Origin: Flavobacterium ajazii
Lineage (GTDB): Bacteria; Bacteroidota; Bacteroidia; Flavobacteriales; Flavobacteriaceae
Length of the DNA stretch: 64,000 bases
Reading direction: 5' to 3'
NCBI RefSeq assembly: GCF_010614725.1
Contig: NZ_JAAEHL010000002.1
Location: 310,001-374,000, forward strand
Shown here: positions 18,423 to 28,070 of the stretch, piece after piece
Layout: each line of letters begins with the position of its first letter
How positions within the stretch are numbered: the first letter of the stretch is position 1
The notes under the pieces: model-generated
Told to the model about the DNA's origin: nothing
What the model saw: only the letters and a program-made list of their open reading frames with translations
Databases searched by the model: none
Position numbers and translations under genes: made by a program

Positions 18423-19208
18423 TTAAAACTGTTTTGGCTTATTCAGTAAAAATTTAACCATAAAAATCAAACGCTTGAAAGCATAAAAAATATCTGTAAT
18501 ATAATTTACATGAATTTTAAAGATGGAATGTAGAAATCCTTTAATCGATTTAACAAGCGTAAATTGAGTGTTATGCAATTGATAACTTCCAATTGTTTCA
18601 TTTTTGAATCTGAAAAAATTTTGAGCCTTATTACGCTGAATATGATAACAAAAAATAGCGGGTACAAACTCAATTAAATACCCATTTTTGATAACTCTTT
18701 TACTCCATTCTTTATCTTCAAAAGTAGTGATATCGCTTTTAAAAGGATGCTTTTGCCAAACTCTTTTATTAAATACTGATCCTGCAAAAATAAGACCAGC
18801 CCTATTATAATCTTGTACACTTGAAAGATTATTAATGTAGCCCGAATAGTCATTAATATTATGCAAACATCTCAGTCCAGCCAATTCTTCTTCTCTCCCT
18901 TTAAACTTTTCTTTAATCAGTTTAAAAAAGTCATGACTCACCGGAAATGAATGTGCGCTAAATATCACAACAATATCATTTTTAGCACTTTCTGCCGCTA
19001 AATTAGCACTTCCTCCATAGCTGAATTTTTCAATAGTAATAAATTTTGCTTTATATTTTTCGGTAATAAGTTTACTATTATCTGTTGACAAATTATCTAA
19101 AACAATAATTTCATCAATATCATCATGATATCGTTCACTTAAGTTATTAAGTAAAAATTCTAAAGATTTATCCTGATTTTTATTTCTTATAACTACTGAT
19201 ATTGTCAT
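18423..19208 (-). CDS. GT2 family glycosyltransferase, variant metal motif
   Basis: A 261-residue GT-A protein. It begins ISVVIRNKNQ, has DNLSTDNS at 38-45 and a SYGGSANLAAE element. The usual DxD region reads VVIFSAHSFP, so the acidic metal ligands are missing. This variant occurs in a subgroup of GT2 proteins where the motif is SAHxxP, so the enzyme may still work, with an altered metal site. EDKEW near 163-167 gives the catalytic-base-like acidic pair. It belongs to the five-gene glycosyltransferase run. Confidence 0.8.
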   Translation of the reverse strand: MTISVVIRNKNQDKSLEFLLNNLSERYHDDIDEIIVLDNLSTDNSKLITEKYKAKFITIEKFSYGGSANLAAESAKNDIVVIFSAHSFPVSHDFFKLIKEKFKGREEELAGLRCLHNINDYSGYINNLSSVQDYNRAGLIFAGSVFNKRVWQKHPFKSDITTFEDKEWSKRVIKNGYLIEFVPAIFCYHIQRNKAQNFFRFKNETIGSYQLHNTQFTLVKSIKGFLHSIFKIHVNYITDIFYAFKRLIFMVKFLLNKPKQF

Positions 19209-19230
19209 GCCCTAATGTGAATTATTACAA

Positions 19231-20133
19231 TTAATTTAACTTAAACATTTTTTTTAAAACGTCTAACAAACTTACTTTTTTAAGTATTCCTTTTATTTTA
19301 AACCCAACTTTATAACTATTCGAATCTTTAATTTGTCTGAATTTGTTTTGCCATTCAATAAATAGCATGCTTTTTCTTTCAATGTTTAACAATAATAATT
19401 TTTCATATTCATCAGAAGTCACTAAAGCTTTGATATATTTTAAAGCTTTGATATAATTCGTGTTTAAGAAACTTGCATCACTTGTCATACTTACAGGCTG
19501 AACTCTGTAAAAAGCTAGTTTTTCATTAATAAAATAACATTTTGGATTGTTTTTAAAAATTGAAATCCACATAATCCAATCTTCTTTAGCATTTAAAACT
19601 GTTGGAAAACGAAAATTCTCAAAACATAAAGCCGGAAAAAGACCGCAATGAATTGGAATTGCAAAACTATTATCCCAATTAAATAATATATTATGATAAC
19701 TTATAGATTCTAACTTTAGCTCCCAAAATGTTGGAATTGTTTTATCTATAGAACCTTGAAATTTTGTAAAATTAGAGATTACAATGCATTCTGTATCTTT
19801 TTGAATAATTGAAAAAGCACTCTCAAATTTTTCTTTATGAATAAAATCATCTGAATCTAAAAACTGAATATAATCTCCGTTAACATTTTCTAAACCTGTA
19901 TTTCTTGCACTGCTTAATCCACCATTATCTTTATTAATATATTTAAATCGTGCATCTTTATTTATCCATTCTTGAGCTACTATTTCGGTATTGTCTGAAG
20001 AGCCATCATTTACAATAATACATTCCCAATTAATATAAGTTTGTTCTAATATAGACTGGAGACATTCATCTAAATATTGAGCTTGATTGTAACAGGGTAC
20101 TATTATTGAAACTTTTAGCTGGGATTTGTCCAT
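19231..20133 (-). CDS. GT2 family glycosyltransferase
   Basis: A 300-residue enzyme with a textbook family 2 N-terminal domain: VSIIVPCYNQ (8-17), VNDGSSDNT (41-49), SSARNTGL (74-81) and FLDSDDF (91-97). The C-terminal half carries KEDWIMWISI, which supplies the catalytic base region. It resembles the next gene downstream (20186) in overall layout. It presumably transfers a hexose or HexNAc to the lipid-linked intermediate. A 22-base gap separates it from the gene downstream. Confidence 0.9.
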   Translation of the reverse strand: MDKSQLKVSIIVPCYNQAQYLDECLQSILEQTYINWECIIVNDGSSDNTEIVAQEWINKDARFKYINKDNGGLSSARNTGLENVNGDYIQFLDSDDFIHKEKFESAFSIIQKDTECIVISNFTKFQGSIDKTIPTFWELKLESISYHNILFNWDNSFAIPIHCGLFPALCFENFRFPTVLNAKEDWIMWISIFKNNPKCYFINEKLAFYRVQPVSMTSDASFLNTNYIKALKYIKALVTSDEYEKLLLLNIERKSMLFIEWQNKFRQIKDSNSYKVGFKIKGILKKVSLLDVLKKMFKLN

Positions 20134-20185
20134 TTTGTAAAAACATATTGTTCTGCTTCTAATTGATATTTATAATAGTCAGAAG

Positions 20186-21106
20186 TTAGTAATTTAGTAA
20201 ATATATTAGAAATCGTTTAGTAATTTTTGTAGGCAAGAAAAAATTTAAACCTAAATAAAAATAGGTTATGTAAGATTTTGATATATACTTAGTATTCTTT
20301 TTAATTAAAATAGACAATTCTTTCTTCGTAAATAGATTTTTTTTATATATAAGTTTAAATTGTAATTTTAATCCATCCTTAATAAGTTTTTTATAATCTG
20401 GGAAAAATTGCAATAAATCATAAAAAGCATTTGGAATTTTATTTAATGCCATTTTGTCTGCAGAAGTAGCGGAATTATTATGGATTCTGTATTTTGCTAA
20501 AATATAATTCAAAGAACAAAAAGTACAGTTAGACATAAGCAATTTCAACCAAAGATGATAGTCTTCTACATTTTGTATTTCTAATTCTTCTGAAAAACAA
20601 CCAACCTTTATTACTTTCTCTTTTTTTACTAAAACGGTTAATATGGGAATTCTATTCATTTCCAGAAAAAATTTAACCCAATTGTTATCATAAAAAATGT
20701 CAGCCTGAATATTCATTTTTTTTGAAACATCAAATATTTCATCATTATTAAAAATATAAGCGTTGGAAAAAACCAAATCCACATTCTTTTTTTGAATCTC
20801 AATTATTTGAATATTTAATTTATCAGGTAACCATAAATCATCTGCATCAAGAAAGGCTAAATATTCACCTTTTGATTTTGAAATACCTAAATTCCTGGCT
20901 TTCCCTTGTTTACCATTTTCCTGATAATAGTATTGTATGCGATTATCTTTTTCAATCCATGATTTAACTTTTAGTGCGGTAGCATCAGTTGAACCATCAT
21001 CAACGATGATTAATTCCCAATCTGTATAAGTTTGGCTAAAGACTGAATTAATTGAATCATTGATATAATTTTCGGCATTATATGCTGGCATTATAACAGA
21101 AACCAT
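20186..21106 (-). CDS. GT2 family glycosyltransferase
   Basis: About 306 residues from the ATG at 21106, which begins MVSVIMPAYN directly at the domain start. A GTG at 21130 would add eight residues and overlap the GT11 gene, so I prefer the ATG. Motifs are VDDGSTDAT (35-43), KARNLGIS and FLDADDLW (85-92), followed by NVEDYHLWLKL as catalytic-base region. The enzyme is a standard inverting GT-A transferase. It lies 8 bases downstream of the fucosyltransferase gene. The C-terminus ends in a hydrophobic segment that may hold it at the membrane. Confidence 0.88.
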   Translation of the reverse strand: MVSVIMPAYNAENYINDSINSVFSQTYTDWELIIVDDGSTDATALKVKSWIEKDNRIQYYYQENGKQGKARNLGISKSKGEYLAFLDADDLWLPDKLNIQIIEIQKKNVDLVFSNAYIFNNDEIFDVSKKMNIQADIFYDNNWVKFFLEMNRIPILTVLVKKEKVIKVGCFSEELEIQNVEDYHLWLKLLMSNCTFCSLNYILAKYRIHNNSATSADKMALNKIPNAFYDLLQFFPDYKKLIKDGLKLQFKLIYKKNLFTKKELSILIKKNTKYISKSYITYFYLGLNFFLPTKITKRFLIYLLNY

Positions 21107-21114
21107 TGGTGATT

Positions 21115-21996
21115 TTATAAAGTTATCCACTCTTCTGGTATTATAGAATTTATATCAATCTCTTTTATCTGAAACCAATTCTTAGGAGCCACAACTTTTT
21201 TTTTCGGATTGTTATTTAACCATGCAGACCACCAACTAAAGGAACTGTTGGCAATTATGTTATGACTGCAAATACTCATCAAAAACATGTCCATCCAACT
21301 ATCTGATCCTTTATTATGATCAACAAAAATTTTATTAAACTCAAAATCTTCAAAATTCTCTTTTACCCATTCAGAATCATCTGAAAAAAAAACAAAAGTT
21401 GGATTTTCTAATTGGGAAGTAATAAGAGAAATTGCCTCTGTATAATACTCAAAACTACAAGAGCCATGAAATTGATTTGTAATTGCATCTGTAATATAAT
21501 CACCTCTTCGAATATGAACTGCAACTGTGTTTTGATTCTTTAATAAAGGAACTAAATCTATATTTTTAGGTGAAAGCTTATTTATTGGAAAAATAAACAA
21601 ATCCTTTATATCATTTTCAAAACCTTTGAAATACTTAAAACTTTGAAAATAGCCGATTGCAAAAACCGGTGATTTTAATGAATTTGCTTTTACAGAAAAT
21701 TCAAATGTAGGCTCATTAAATTTCTTCGGGTAATTTAATTTTAATTTTCTTTTTACTTTATTTATAAAAGACAGATTATCAAACAATAAAACATCAGACT
21801 TTTTTGCAAAAACATATTCATTATCAAAAATTGAAAGTTCAAAATTTCTTGGGGTATAGCCTTCTCTTTTATCAGTTAATTTATAAATACTGTCTTCAAT
21901 AACAATCTGATTTTTATTCTTTTTTGCTAGAATATTTGCAAATGCATATTGAAACATCTGGTTTCCTAACCCCCCTTGTATTTTAATAAGTATCAT
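21115..21996 (-). CDS. GT11 family alpha-1,2-fucosyltransferase-like enzyme
   Basis: A 293-residue protein with the GT11 signatures: [11 protein letters not shown] at 8-18, HIRRGDY at 161-167 (motif I, GDP-fucose binding), FFSDDSEWV, and [12 protein letters not shown] near the C-terminus. Family members transfer L-fucose in alpha-1,2 linkage to galactose, and some bacterial ones act in O-antigen synthesis. The start overlaps the upstream acetyltransferase gene by 4 bases. GDP-fucose must come from genes outside this window. Confidence 0.93.
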   Translation of the reverse strand: MILIKIQGGLGNQMFQYAFANILAKKNKNQIVIEDSIYKLTDKREGYTPRNFELSIFDNEYVFAKKSDVLLFDNLSFINKVKRKLKLNYPKKFNEPTFEFSVKANSLKSPVFAIGYFQSFKYFKGFENDIKDLFIFPINKLSPKNIDLVPLLKNQNTVAVHIRRGDYITDAITNQFHGSCSFEYYTEAISLITSQLENPTFVFFSDDSEWVKENFEDFEFNKIFVDHNKGSDSWMDMFLMSICSHNIIANSSFSWWSAWLNNNPKKKVVAPKNWFQIKEIDINSIIPEEWITL

Positions 21997-22679
21997 TTAA
22001 ATTTATCTTTTAAAGCATCTATGTCATGCATTAACTTATAGTTTTGTTGCAACCATTCAGAATCTTTATCCCACCATTTAAATTCTTCTAAAAATGCTAT
22101 ATCTTCATCAGAAAAACGATATTTAATTATTTTTGCAGGTGTACCTCCCACAACTGCATAAGGAGGAACATCTTTTGTTACAACTGAATTTGCTGCGATA
22201 ATTGCTCCATTTCCTATATTGACATCGTCTAAAATAATTGAATTAACTCCAATCCATACATCATTACCAATATTAACGGTTCCCATTTCATCATAAAATT
22301 GAACATCTGTAAAACTAAATCCACATTGCTTATGTATAGAATAAAAAACAGGATGAGTTGAAACAAAATTATTAACGGGATGTTTTCCTAAACCGACTCC
22401 AACTCCCTGAGCAATAGAGCAAAACTTACCAATATTGCAATTTTGTAACGTTACTCTAAAAGCACTATAGGTGTAATCGCCGTATGTTACATTATATAAA
22501 TAACTATCATCATTTATCTTATTAAACCTTCCAAATTTGGTTTTAACAATTTGGCAATTTTTTCCTATTGATACATCCAAGCTAATATTTTTATGCACAT
22601 TACTTGTAGTAGGAAATAATCTCTTTTTAATTTTTTTTAAAATTTTCTTCATCGAAGCCTTTATAGTCATATTACTCAA
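21993..22679 (-). CDS. Hexapeptide-repeat (left-handed beta-helix) acetyltransferase
   Basis: A 228-residue protein of the CatB/LacA-like hexapeptide group. Imperfect hexads run from about 40 to 190. The region around [16 protein letters not shown] carries the catalytic histidine candidates, and [39 protein letters not shown] and KIIKYRF are characteristic of the C-terminal coils. These enzymes use acetyl-CoA to O- or N-acetylate sugars in the cytoplasm. It could finish an amino sugar made by the aminotransferase at 29466, or O-acetylate an intermediate. It lacks the N-terminal Rossmann domain of PglD, which argues against the bacillosamine-type N-acetyltransferase. Confidence 0.88.
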   Translation of the reverse strand: MSNMTIKASMKKILKKIKKRLFPTTSNVHKNISLDVSIGKNCQIVKTKFGRFNKINDDSYLYNVTYGDYTYSAFRVTLQNCNIGKFCSIAQGVGVGLGKHPVNNFVSTHPVFYSIHKQCGFSFTDVQFYDEMGTVNIGNDVWIGVNSIILDDVNIGNGAIIAANSVVTKDVPPYAVVGGTPAKIIKYRFSDEDIAFLEEFKWWDKDSEWLQQNYKLMHDIDALKDKFK

Positions 22680-22735
22680 AAATATCTGGAAAAAAACTAC
22701 TCTATCTTTGAAAAAATCTTTACTAACTTAAAGAT

Positions 22736-24004
22736 TTAATTACTCAAATTCTTCCATTCACAATCTAACAAAACACATCCAAAATCTAAACCAGGATACT
22801 GAGCAAAATCTGAACCTGTTTCAATAATCTCAAAAGATAAACAATCTGCCAAATAATCAATAAAAGCTATGTTCGGAATATGATAAATAAACGTAATCTT
22901 GAGTGAATTAGGAGCTAAAATCTTTTGAGGAATCAAAACTTTAAATTCGCACTCCCCCTCTTTGTCTACAAAATTTGAAATTTTCACATCTGATGAAAAA
23001 ATAACTCTTTCTTTGATATCAACAACTCTAAATCCAACATTACCTCTCAATGCTTCCTCTCCAATCTTAATTTTAATAATGATTGCTATTTCTTCTTCAA
23101 AACCAAATTCAGTTCTAACCTCATTTTCCTTATCTACTAACGAAAGACTAATAAATGCTGATTTTTTATGTGTAGGCTCTGAAACATATCTTCCTCTATA
23201 TCCTTCATACTCATTCGATTTTAGATAATAGTCAATTCCTTCATTTGTATTACCTTCAAAAACGATCCTTCCATTCTCCATCATAATTGTTTTAGTACAC
23301 AAACTCTTCACAGCCGCCATATTATGACTCACAAACAACACGGTTCTTCCTTCACCCTTAGAAATATCCTGCATTTTACCAATGGCTTTTTTCTGGAACT
23401 CTGCATCTCCTACTGCCAAAACCTCATCAACTACCAAAATTTCAGGTTCCAGAAAAGCGGCAACTGCAAATGCTAATCGAACGGTCATTCCGCTACTATA
23501 GCGTTTTACGGGAGTATCAATATAACGTTCACATCCTGAGAATTCAATAATTTCATCAAGTTTGGAGGTAATCTCTTTTTTGGTCATCCCCAGAATAGCT
23601 CCGTTTAAGTAAATATTTTCCCTTCCTGTCATCTCTCCGTTAAATCCAGTTCCTACTTCTAAAAGCGAAGCAATACGCCCACGTGATTTAATGCTTCCTG
23701 TAGTAGGAGCTGTAACTTTAGAAAGTATTTTTAACAAAGTTGATTTCCCTGCTCCGTTTTTACCAATAATACCTAAAACTTCGCCACGCTCTACTTCAAA
23801 ATTAATATTCTGTAATGCCCAGACGTAATCTGAAGTTCCTTTTGTAGAGCGGTCGTTAACTTCTCCAACTTTTAGATAAGGATCTTCTTTTCCTCTAATT
23901 TGATGCCACCAACGATTTAGATCATGGCTCAAAGTTCCTGTTCCTACTTGTCCTAAGCGATATTGTTTAGAAATATTTTCGGCTTTTAATATAATGTCTT
24001 TCAA
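22736..24004 (-). CDS. wzt: Polysaccharide ABC exporter ATP-binding subunit with cargo-binding domain
   Basis: A 422-residue ATPase. Walker A is GKNGAGKS at 81-88, the signature is SSGMT (170-174), Walker B runs into VVDEVLAVGD (191-200), and the switch histidine is 227. After residue about 270 comes a beta-rich C-terminal domain like the carbohydrate-binding domain of O9a Wzt, which recognises the finished O-polysaccharide end. This suggests that a specific, often terminally capped, glycan is exported. The start is a TTG at 24004, 70 bases downstream of wzm. The ATPase acts on the cytoplasmic face with Wzm. Confidence 0.95.
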   Translation of the reverse strand: MKDIILKAENISKQYRLGQVGTGTLSHDLNRWWHQIRGKEDPYLKVGEVNDRSTKGTSDYVWALQNINFEVERGEVLGIIGKNGAGKSTLLKILSKVTAPTTGSIKSRGRIASLLEVGTGFNGEMTGRENIYLNGAILGMTKKEITSKLDEIIEFSGCERYIDTPVKRYSSGMTVRLAFAVAAFLEPEILVVDEVLAVGDAEFQKKAIGKMQDISKGEGRTVLFVSHNMAAVKSLCTKTIMMENGRIVFEGNTNEGIDYYLKSNEYEGYRGRYVSEPTHKKSAFISLSLVDKENEVRTEFGFEEEIAIIIKIKIGEEALRGNVGFRVVDIKERVIFSSDVKISNFVDKEGECEFKVLIPQKILAPNSLKITFIYHIPNIAFIDYLADCLSFEIIETGSDFAQYPGLDFGCVLLDCEWKNLSN

Positions 24005-24074
24005 TTTAGAGTTCGATTAGAAATAAAATAATATTTGAATATATTGAAATTGATATTTAAAATTGCAATTGATA

Positions 24075-24941
24075 TTATACTGTATCAATAAAGCTTTTTT
24101 CGGTTCTATTAAAAATCAAAAGCCCTATAAAAAATATAGCTATGGTCACTATTAATGTATAACTAAGCCCTAAAATTGAAATTTCCCCAACATTTAAAAG
24201 CATATAACGGGAAGTTTCAATAATGTAGGCCAGAGGATTATATTCTACTAACCAGCCAAATGCGGGAATTTTATTCTTAATCAGTTCCATTGGATACATC
24301 ACAGCCGATAAATACATTAATAGTTGTATTCCAAAAGTTACCAAATAACTAAAATCCCGGTATTTAGTAACCATTGATGAAATTAACATTCCTAATCCCA
24401 ATCCTAAAACACCCATGACAGCAATTAAAACAGGAAAAAACAATACTAACGGACTCAGTGCTAAACTAGCTCCTTTGAAACAATATAGAATATAAAATGT
24501 AATAAAAATTATAAATTGAATTCCGAACTTCAACAAGTTTGAAATAACAACTGATAGTGGTGTTATAATTCGAGGAAAATATACTTTTCCAAAAATACTA
24601 GCGTTTGCTTTAAAAGTATCTGAAGTCCCTGTAAGACAAGCCGTAAAATAATTCCAAACCGTAATCCCTGCTAAATTAAATAAAAAAGGAGGTACAGTAC
24701 CTGTATTAATTCCGGCAACGTTATTAAAAATGATGGTAAACGTCACCGAGGTAAATAAAGGCTGTATTAAATACCACAACGGCCCTAAAACTGTCTGCTT
24801 ATAAACCGTAATTACATCCCGCTTAACAAATAGAAACAATAAATCCCTGTATTGCCAGATTTCTTTAAAATTTAATGAGAAAAATTTATTTTTTGGCGTT
24901 ATTTCAAACAACCAGTCCTTATTGTCATTAACATTGTTCAT
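24075..24941 (-). CDS. wzm: Polysaccharide ABC exporter permease
   Basis: About 288 residues from the ATG at 24941, with six predicted membrane segments of the ABC-2 type. FKEIWQYRDLLFLFVKRDV precedes the first helix, GPLWYLIQPL and MYLSAVMYP are characteristic, and YNPLAYIIETSRYMLL leads to the last helices. A longer reading from a GTG at 25052 would start inside a terminator hairpin and add 37 non-homologous residues, so I reject it. With wzt it forms the exporter that moves a lipid-linked glycan across the inner membrane. Transcription from the capD side must pass the terminator at 25022-25057, or start within 24942-25021, where I see no clear promoter. Confidence 0.93.
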   Translation of the reverse strand: MNNVNDNKDWLFEITPKNKFFSLNFKEIWQYRDLLFLFVKRDVITVYKQTVLGPLWYLIQPLFTSVTFTIIFNNVAGINTGTVPPFLFNLAGITVWNYFTACLTGTSDTFKANASIFGKVYFPRIITPLSVVISNLLKFGIQFIIFITFYILYCFKGASLALSPLVLFFPVLIAVMGVLGLGLGMLISSMVTKYRDFSYLVTFGIQLLMYLSAVMYPMELIKNKIPAFGWLVEYNPLAYIIETSRYMLLNVGEISILGLSYTLIVTIAIFFIGLLIFNRTEKSFIDTV

Positions 24942-25021
24942 TTTAAAACTATTTTCCTGTAATGCTTTTTTCACCTTAACCTCTACAATTAACAGGATTT
25001 TACCTGTGCAGAAAAAGATTG

Positions 25022-25057
25022 AAAAAGCAAAAAGGCGTTTTTTACAAAACACCTTTT
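25022..25057 (-). terminator. Rho-independent terminator after the PglF-type dehydratase gene
   Basis: A 12-base-pair stem (25030-25041 with 25046-25057) encloses a 4-base loop. The single non-Watson-Crick pair is G-U in minus-strand RNA but C-A in plus-strand RNA, so the structure favours minus-strand transcripts. Two T runs follow on the minus strand (25022-25033). It lies 22 bases after the stop of the gene at 25079. Confidence 0.7.
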
Positions 25058-25078
25058 ATTTTTAATTTTATCTTTATT

Positions 25079-27046
25079 TTATTTATCCAAAACTTCAAAA
25101 GTAGAATTCATACTTTTAAATTCAGGAACAATTTTTTTCATTTTACTTACTATGTCATCATTACTATAAAAATTGGAAATTCCTATAAGCTCCTCAATTT
25201 CAATGTGCAGGTTTTGATATTCGTCCTGAATTTCCTGCGCAATCATAATTTTGTTATGATAAGTGGGAAGTGTTTTCGAAGTATCGTTTAATAACTCTTC
25301 ATAGAGCTTTTCACCTGGTCTGAGTCCTACAATTTTTATTTTTATTTCTTTATCAGGTATGAAACCAGCTAACTTAATCATTTTTTTAGCCAAATCAATT
25401 ATCTTAACAGGTTTTCCCATGTCAAAGATATAAATTTCGCCTCCATTTCCCATCGCGCCAGCTTCTAAAACCAGTTGGCAGGCTTCTGGAATTGTCATAA
25501 AGTAACGAATAATATCCTGATGAGTAATCGTTACGGGGCCTCCTTCGGCAATTTGTTTTGTAAACAAGGGAACTACAGAGCCATTAGATCCTAAAACGTT
25601 TCCAAAACGAGTCGTAATAAATTTGGTTCTGCAACCTGATTGTTCCTCTTGATTTTTTAAAAACAAAGACTGAACATATTTTTCAGCAATTCTTTTACTC
25701 GCTCCCATAACATTGCTTGGATTCACAGCTTTATCAGTAGAAACCATTACAAATTTCTTCACATTATACTTACAGGAAAGATCTGCCAAATTTTTTGTCC
25801 CTTTTACATTCGTAAGAATCGCCTGAGAAGGATTTTCTTCCATTAAGGGAACATGTTTATAGGCTGCTGCATGAAAAACTACCTGTGGTTTAAAATCCGC
25901 AAACACTTTTTCTAAAGCTTTTTTACTTTTGACATCTGCAATGACAGCTTTTATTTTTGTTTGTGAGTCCAATGCCACTGTCTCTAAACATAAATTATGT
26001 AAAGGCGTTTCTGCCTGGTCCAGAATTACTATCGTTTTTGGGTTAAAACCTAAAACCTGCCTTACAATTTCGCTCCCTATAGATCCTGCTGCTCCAGTAA
26101 TTAGTATGACTTTATCCTTTAATTGCTTAGAAATCGATTTGCTGTCTAATACAATCGGTTTTCTTTCAAGTAAATCCTCAATCTGAATATTCTTTACTTT
26201 CTGGGAAATTTCTTTCTGGTTCTCCCAATCTGAAATTAATGGAACCGTATATACTCTGTAGTTGAATTCCAAACACTGATCAACAATTATCAGCTGCTCA
26301 TCTTTGGACAAACTTTTATCTGCAATGATAATCCCTTCTGCAGCTACTGATCTCATTAAAGCCGGCAATCTTTTCTTTTGAATCAATATTGGTAAATCCA
26401 ACATTCGTTTTGAAGCATTTTGACTGTTTTTATCAACAAAACCAACAATCTTAAATCTTGAAGGTGTTTCAAACTTTAATGCGTTGGCAACTGAAATTGC
26501 ATTGGCGTCGGTACCATAAATTACTGTCCGTATTAACTTCGAATCTATTTTTTCCGAGAAATAAATTTCAAAAGTCTGTTTTACAATCACACGGTATAAA
26601 AATAAACCACAAAAAGAAAGTACTAAGTTTATAAAAAGTGCTGTGTTTAAAAATGCCTTATGTCCTGTATAAAGCTCAAAAAACAAATTAAAAATCAAAA
26701 AGAAAATCAAAACCGACATTTGAGAAAACAACAGTTTTATTGCATCAATATAGGAAGAATGCCTTATAATCCCGGAATATGTCCTAAACAGCCAGAAGAA
26801 AAACAAATTAATGGTTAAAAGACTCGATACAAAATAAAAATGATATCTCGTTATGACATAACCTAATGCTGTTCCTTCAAACAACATATAGGTAAAAGTA
26901 AACGAAAAAACCAAAACCATTACATCTATAGCTACAATAATCCATCTGGGCAAATAACTAAGATTATTAATATTTGCTTTAATGTTTCTTGGCGAGAATT
27001 TATTATGCAACAACGCTGCTATTTTGGTTAGTGGGTTCGTATCCAA
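25079..27046 (-). CDS. Membrane-anchored UDP-HexNAc 4,6-dehydratase (PglF/WbpM/CapD type)
   Basis: A 655-residue protein. Four membrane helices fill about 33-155, an inactive Rossmann-like domain covers about 170-290, and the catalytic SDR domain starts at VILITGAAGSIGSE (313-326). The SDR site reads STDKAVNPSNVMGASK (436-451): methionine replaces the usual tyrosine of YxxxK, a hallmark of the WbpM/PglF group. These enzymes convert UDP-GlcNAc to the 4-keto-6-deoxy intermediate used for QuiNAc, FucNAc or bacillosamine. The start is a TTG with a purine-rich AAAGAG upstream. Candidate follow-on enzymes are the reductase at 33527 and the aminotransferase at 29466. Confidence 0.93.
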   Translation of the reverse strand: MDTNPLTKIAALLHNKFSPRNIKANINNLSYLPRWIIVAIDVMVLVFSFTFTYMLFEGTALGYVITRYHFYFVSSLLTINLFFFWLFRTYSGIIRHSSYIDAIKLLFSQMSVLIFFLIFNLFFELYTGHKAFLNTALFINLVLSFCGLFLYRVIVKQTFEIYFSEKIDSKLIRTVIYGTDANAISVANALKFETPSRFKIVGFVDKNSQNASKRMLDLPILIQKKRLPALMRSVAAEGIIIADKSLSKDEQLIIVDQCLEFNYRVYTVPLISDWENQKEISQKVKNIQIEDLLERKPIVLDSKSISKQLKDKVILITGAAGSIGSEIVRQVLGFNPKTIVILDQAETPLHNLCLETVALDSQTKIKAVIADVKSKKALEKVFADFKPQVVFHAAAYKHVPLMEENPSQAILTNVKGTKNLADLSCKYNVKKFVMVSTDKAVNPSNVMGASKRIAEKYVQSLFLKNQEEQSGCRTKFITTRFGNVLGSNGSVVPLFTKQIAEGGPVTITHQDIIRYFMTIPEACQLVLEAGAMGNGGEIYIFDMGKPVKIIDLAKKMIKLAGFIPDKEIKIKIVGLRPGEKLYEELLNDTSKTLPTYHNKIMIAQEIQDEYQNLHIEIEELIGISNFYSNDDIVSKMKKIVPEFKSMNSTFEVLDK

Positions 27047-27080
27047 GTTAGTTCTCTTTAATATTGAAAAATTACACTTA

Positions 27081-27088
27081 CAAAAATA
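27081..27088 (-). promoter_or_regulatory. Possible Bacteroidota -7 box upstream of the dehydratase gene
   Basis: The minus strand reads TATTTTTG, matching TAnnTTTG, 34 bases before the TTG start at 27046. The expected -33 TTG is not present at the usual spacing; only a T-rich stretch is found. The 77-base gap with rmlA downstream of it is otherwise empty. This is a weak candidate. Confidence 0.3.
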
Positions 27089-27123
27089 CTAATTAAAGAT
27101 TTTAAAAAATATTTCTTTTAAAA

Positions 27124-28008
27124 TTAAAATAGGTTACTTTTTCTCTTTTGTCTTAAAAATTCCATTAGATAAGACCCGTATCCTGATTTAACCAATGGTA
27201 AAGCCAACTTTTCTAATTCTTTATCTGAAATAAAACCTTGGCGCCATGCAATTTCTTCAATACACCCTACTTTTAATCCCTGTCTTTCTTCTAAGACCTG
27301 AACAAATTGTCCAGCCTGCATTAAACTGTTAAAAGTTCCTGTATCCAACCAGGCGGTACCTCTGCTCAAAATACCAACTTTTAACAATCCTCTTTCTAAA
27401 TATACCTTATTAACATCTGTAATTTCATACTCGCCTCTTGCACTTGGCTGAATACTTTTAGCAACTTCGACAACTGAATTATCATAAAAATATAATCCCG
27501 GAACCGCATAACTTGATTTTGGATTTTCCGGCTTTTCTTCAATAGAAACTGCTTTAAGGTTCTCATCAAATTCTACTACCCCATATCTTTCCGGATCCGA
27601 AACATGATATGCAAAAACAACACCTCCGTTTGGCTTTGTATTTGATTTCAAAAGTTCCTGCATATTGGAACCAAAAAATATGTTATCTCCCAATATTAAA
27701 GCAACATCATCAGTTCCTATAAATTCCTCACCGATTACAAAAGCCTGTGCCAAACCATTTGGAACTGCCTGTTCAGCATAGCTGAATTTGCATCCTAAAC
27801 CTGAGCCGTCACCTAATAATTTTTTAAAATTAGGCAAATCATGAGGAGTAGAAATAATTAATATCTCGTTTATTCCCGACATCATTAATGTTGATAGGGG
27901 ATAATAAATCATTGGTTTATCATACACCGGCATCATTTGCTTGCTCATTGCAAGGGTTAAAGGGTGCAATCGTGTTCCTGAACCACCAGCTAATATAATT
28001 CCTTTCAT
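27124..28008 (-). CDS. rfbA: Glucose-1-phosphate thymidylyltransferase
   Basis: A 294-residue enzyme forming dTDP-glucose from dTTP and glucose-1-phosphate, the first step to dTDP-L-rhamnose. [16 protein letters not shown] (3-18) is the nucleotide-binding loop, and [26 protein letters not shown] and [20 protein letters not shown] follow in canonical order. Length and sequence are typical of RmlA. It is the last of the rmlC-rmlD-rmlA trio; rmlB lies about 25 kb upstream in the same locus. Confidence 0.97.
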   Translation of the reverse strand: MKGIILAGGSGTRLHPLTLAMSKQMMPVYDKPMIYYPLSTLMMSGINEILIISTPHDLPNFKKLLGDGSGLGCKFSYAEQAVPNGLAQAFVIGEEFIGTDDVALILGDNIFFGSNMQELLKSNTKPNGGVVFAYHVSDPERYGVVEFDENLKAVSIEEKPENPKSSYAVPGLYFYDNSVVEVAKSIQPSARGEYEITDVNKVYLERGLLKVGILSRGTAWLDTGTFNSLMQAGQFVQVLEERQGLKVGCIEEIAWRQGFISDKELEKLALPLVKSGYGSYLMEFLRQKRKSNLF

Positions 28009-28031
28009 ATTACGATATATGATTTAGTCTT

Positions 28032-28051
28032 AAATTTCTAAATAGAAATTT
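28032..28051. other. Short perfect hairpin between rfbD and rfbA
   Basis: Eight-base arms (AAATTTCT at 28032-28039 and its complement at 28044-28051) enclose a 4-base AAAT loop in the 62-base rfbD-rfbA gap. It is AT-rich and has no following T run, so it is not a convincing terminator. It might affect mRNA processing. Confidence 0.45.
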
Positions 28052-28070
28052 TAATTCAAAATCCATTTTT

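Noticed and set aside
24942..25052. Longer N-terminus for the ABC permease from a GTG at 25052
   Set aside because: The extra 37 residues start inside a terminator hairpin and do not resemble Wzm; the ATG at 24941 gives a normal length.
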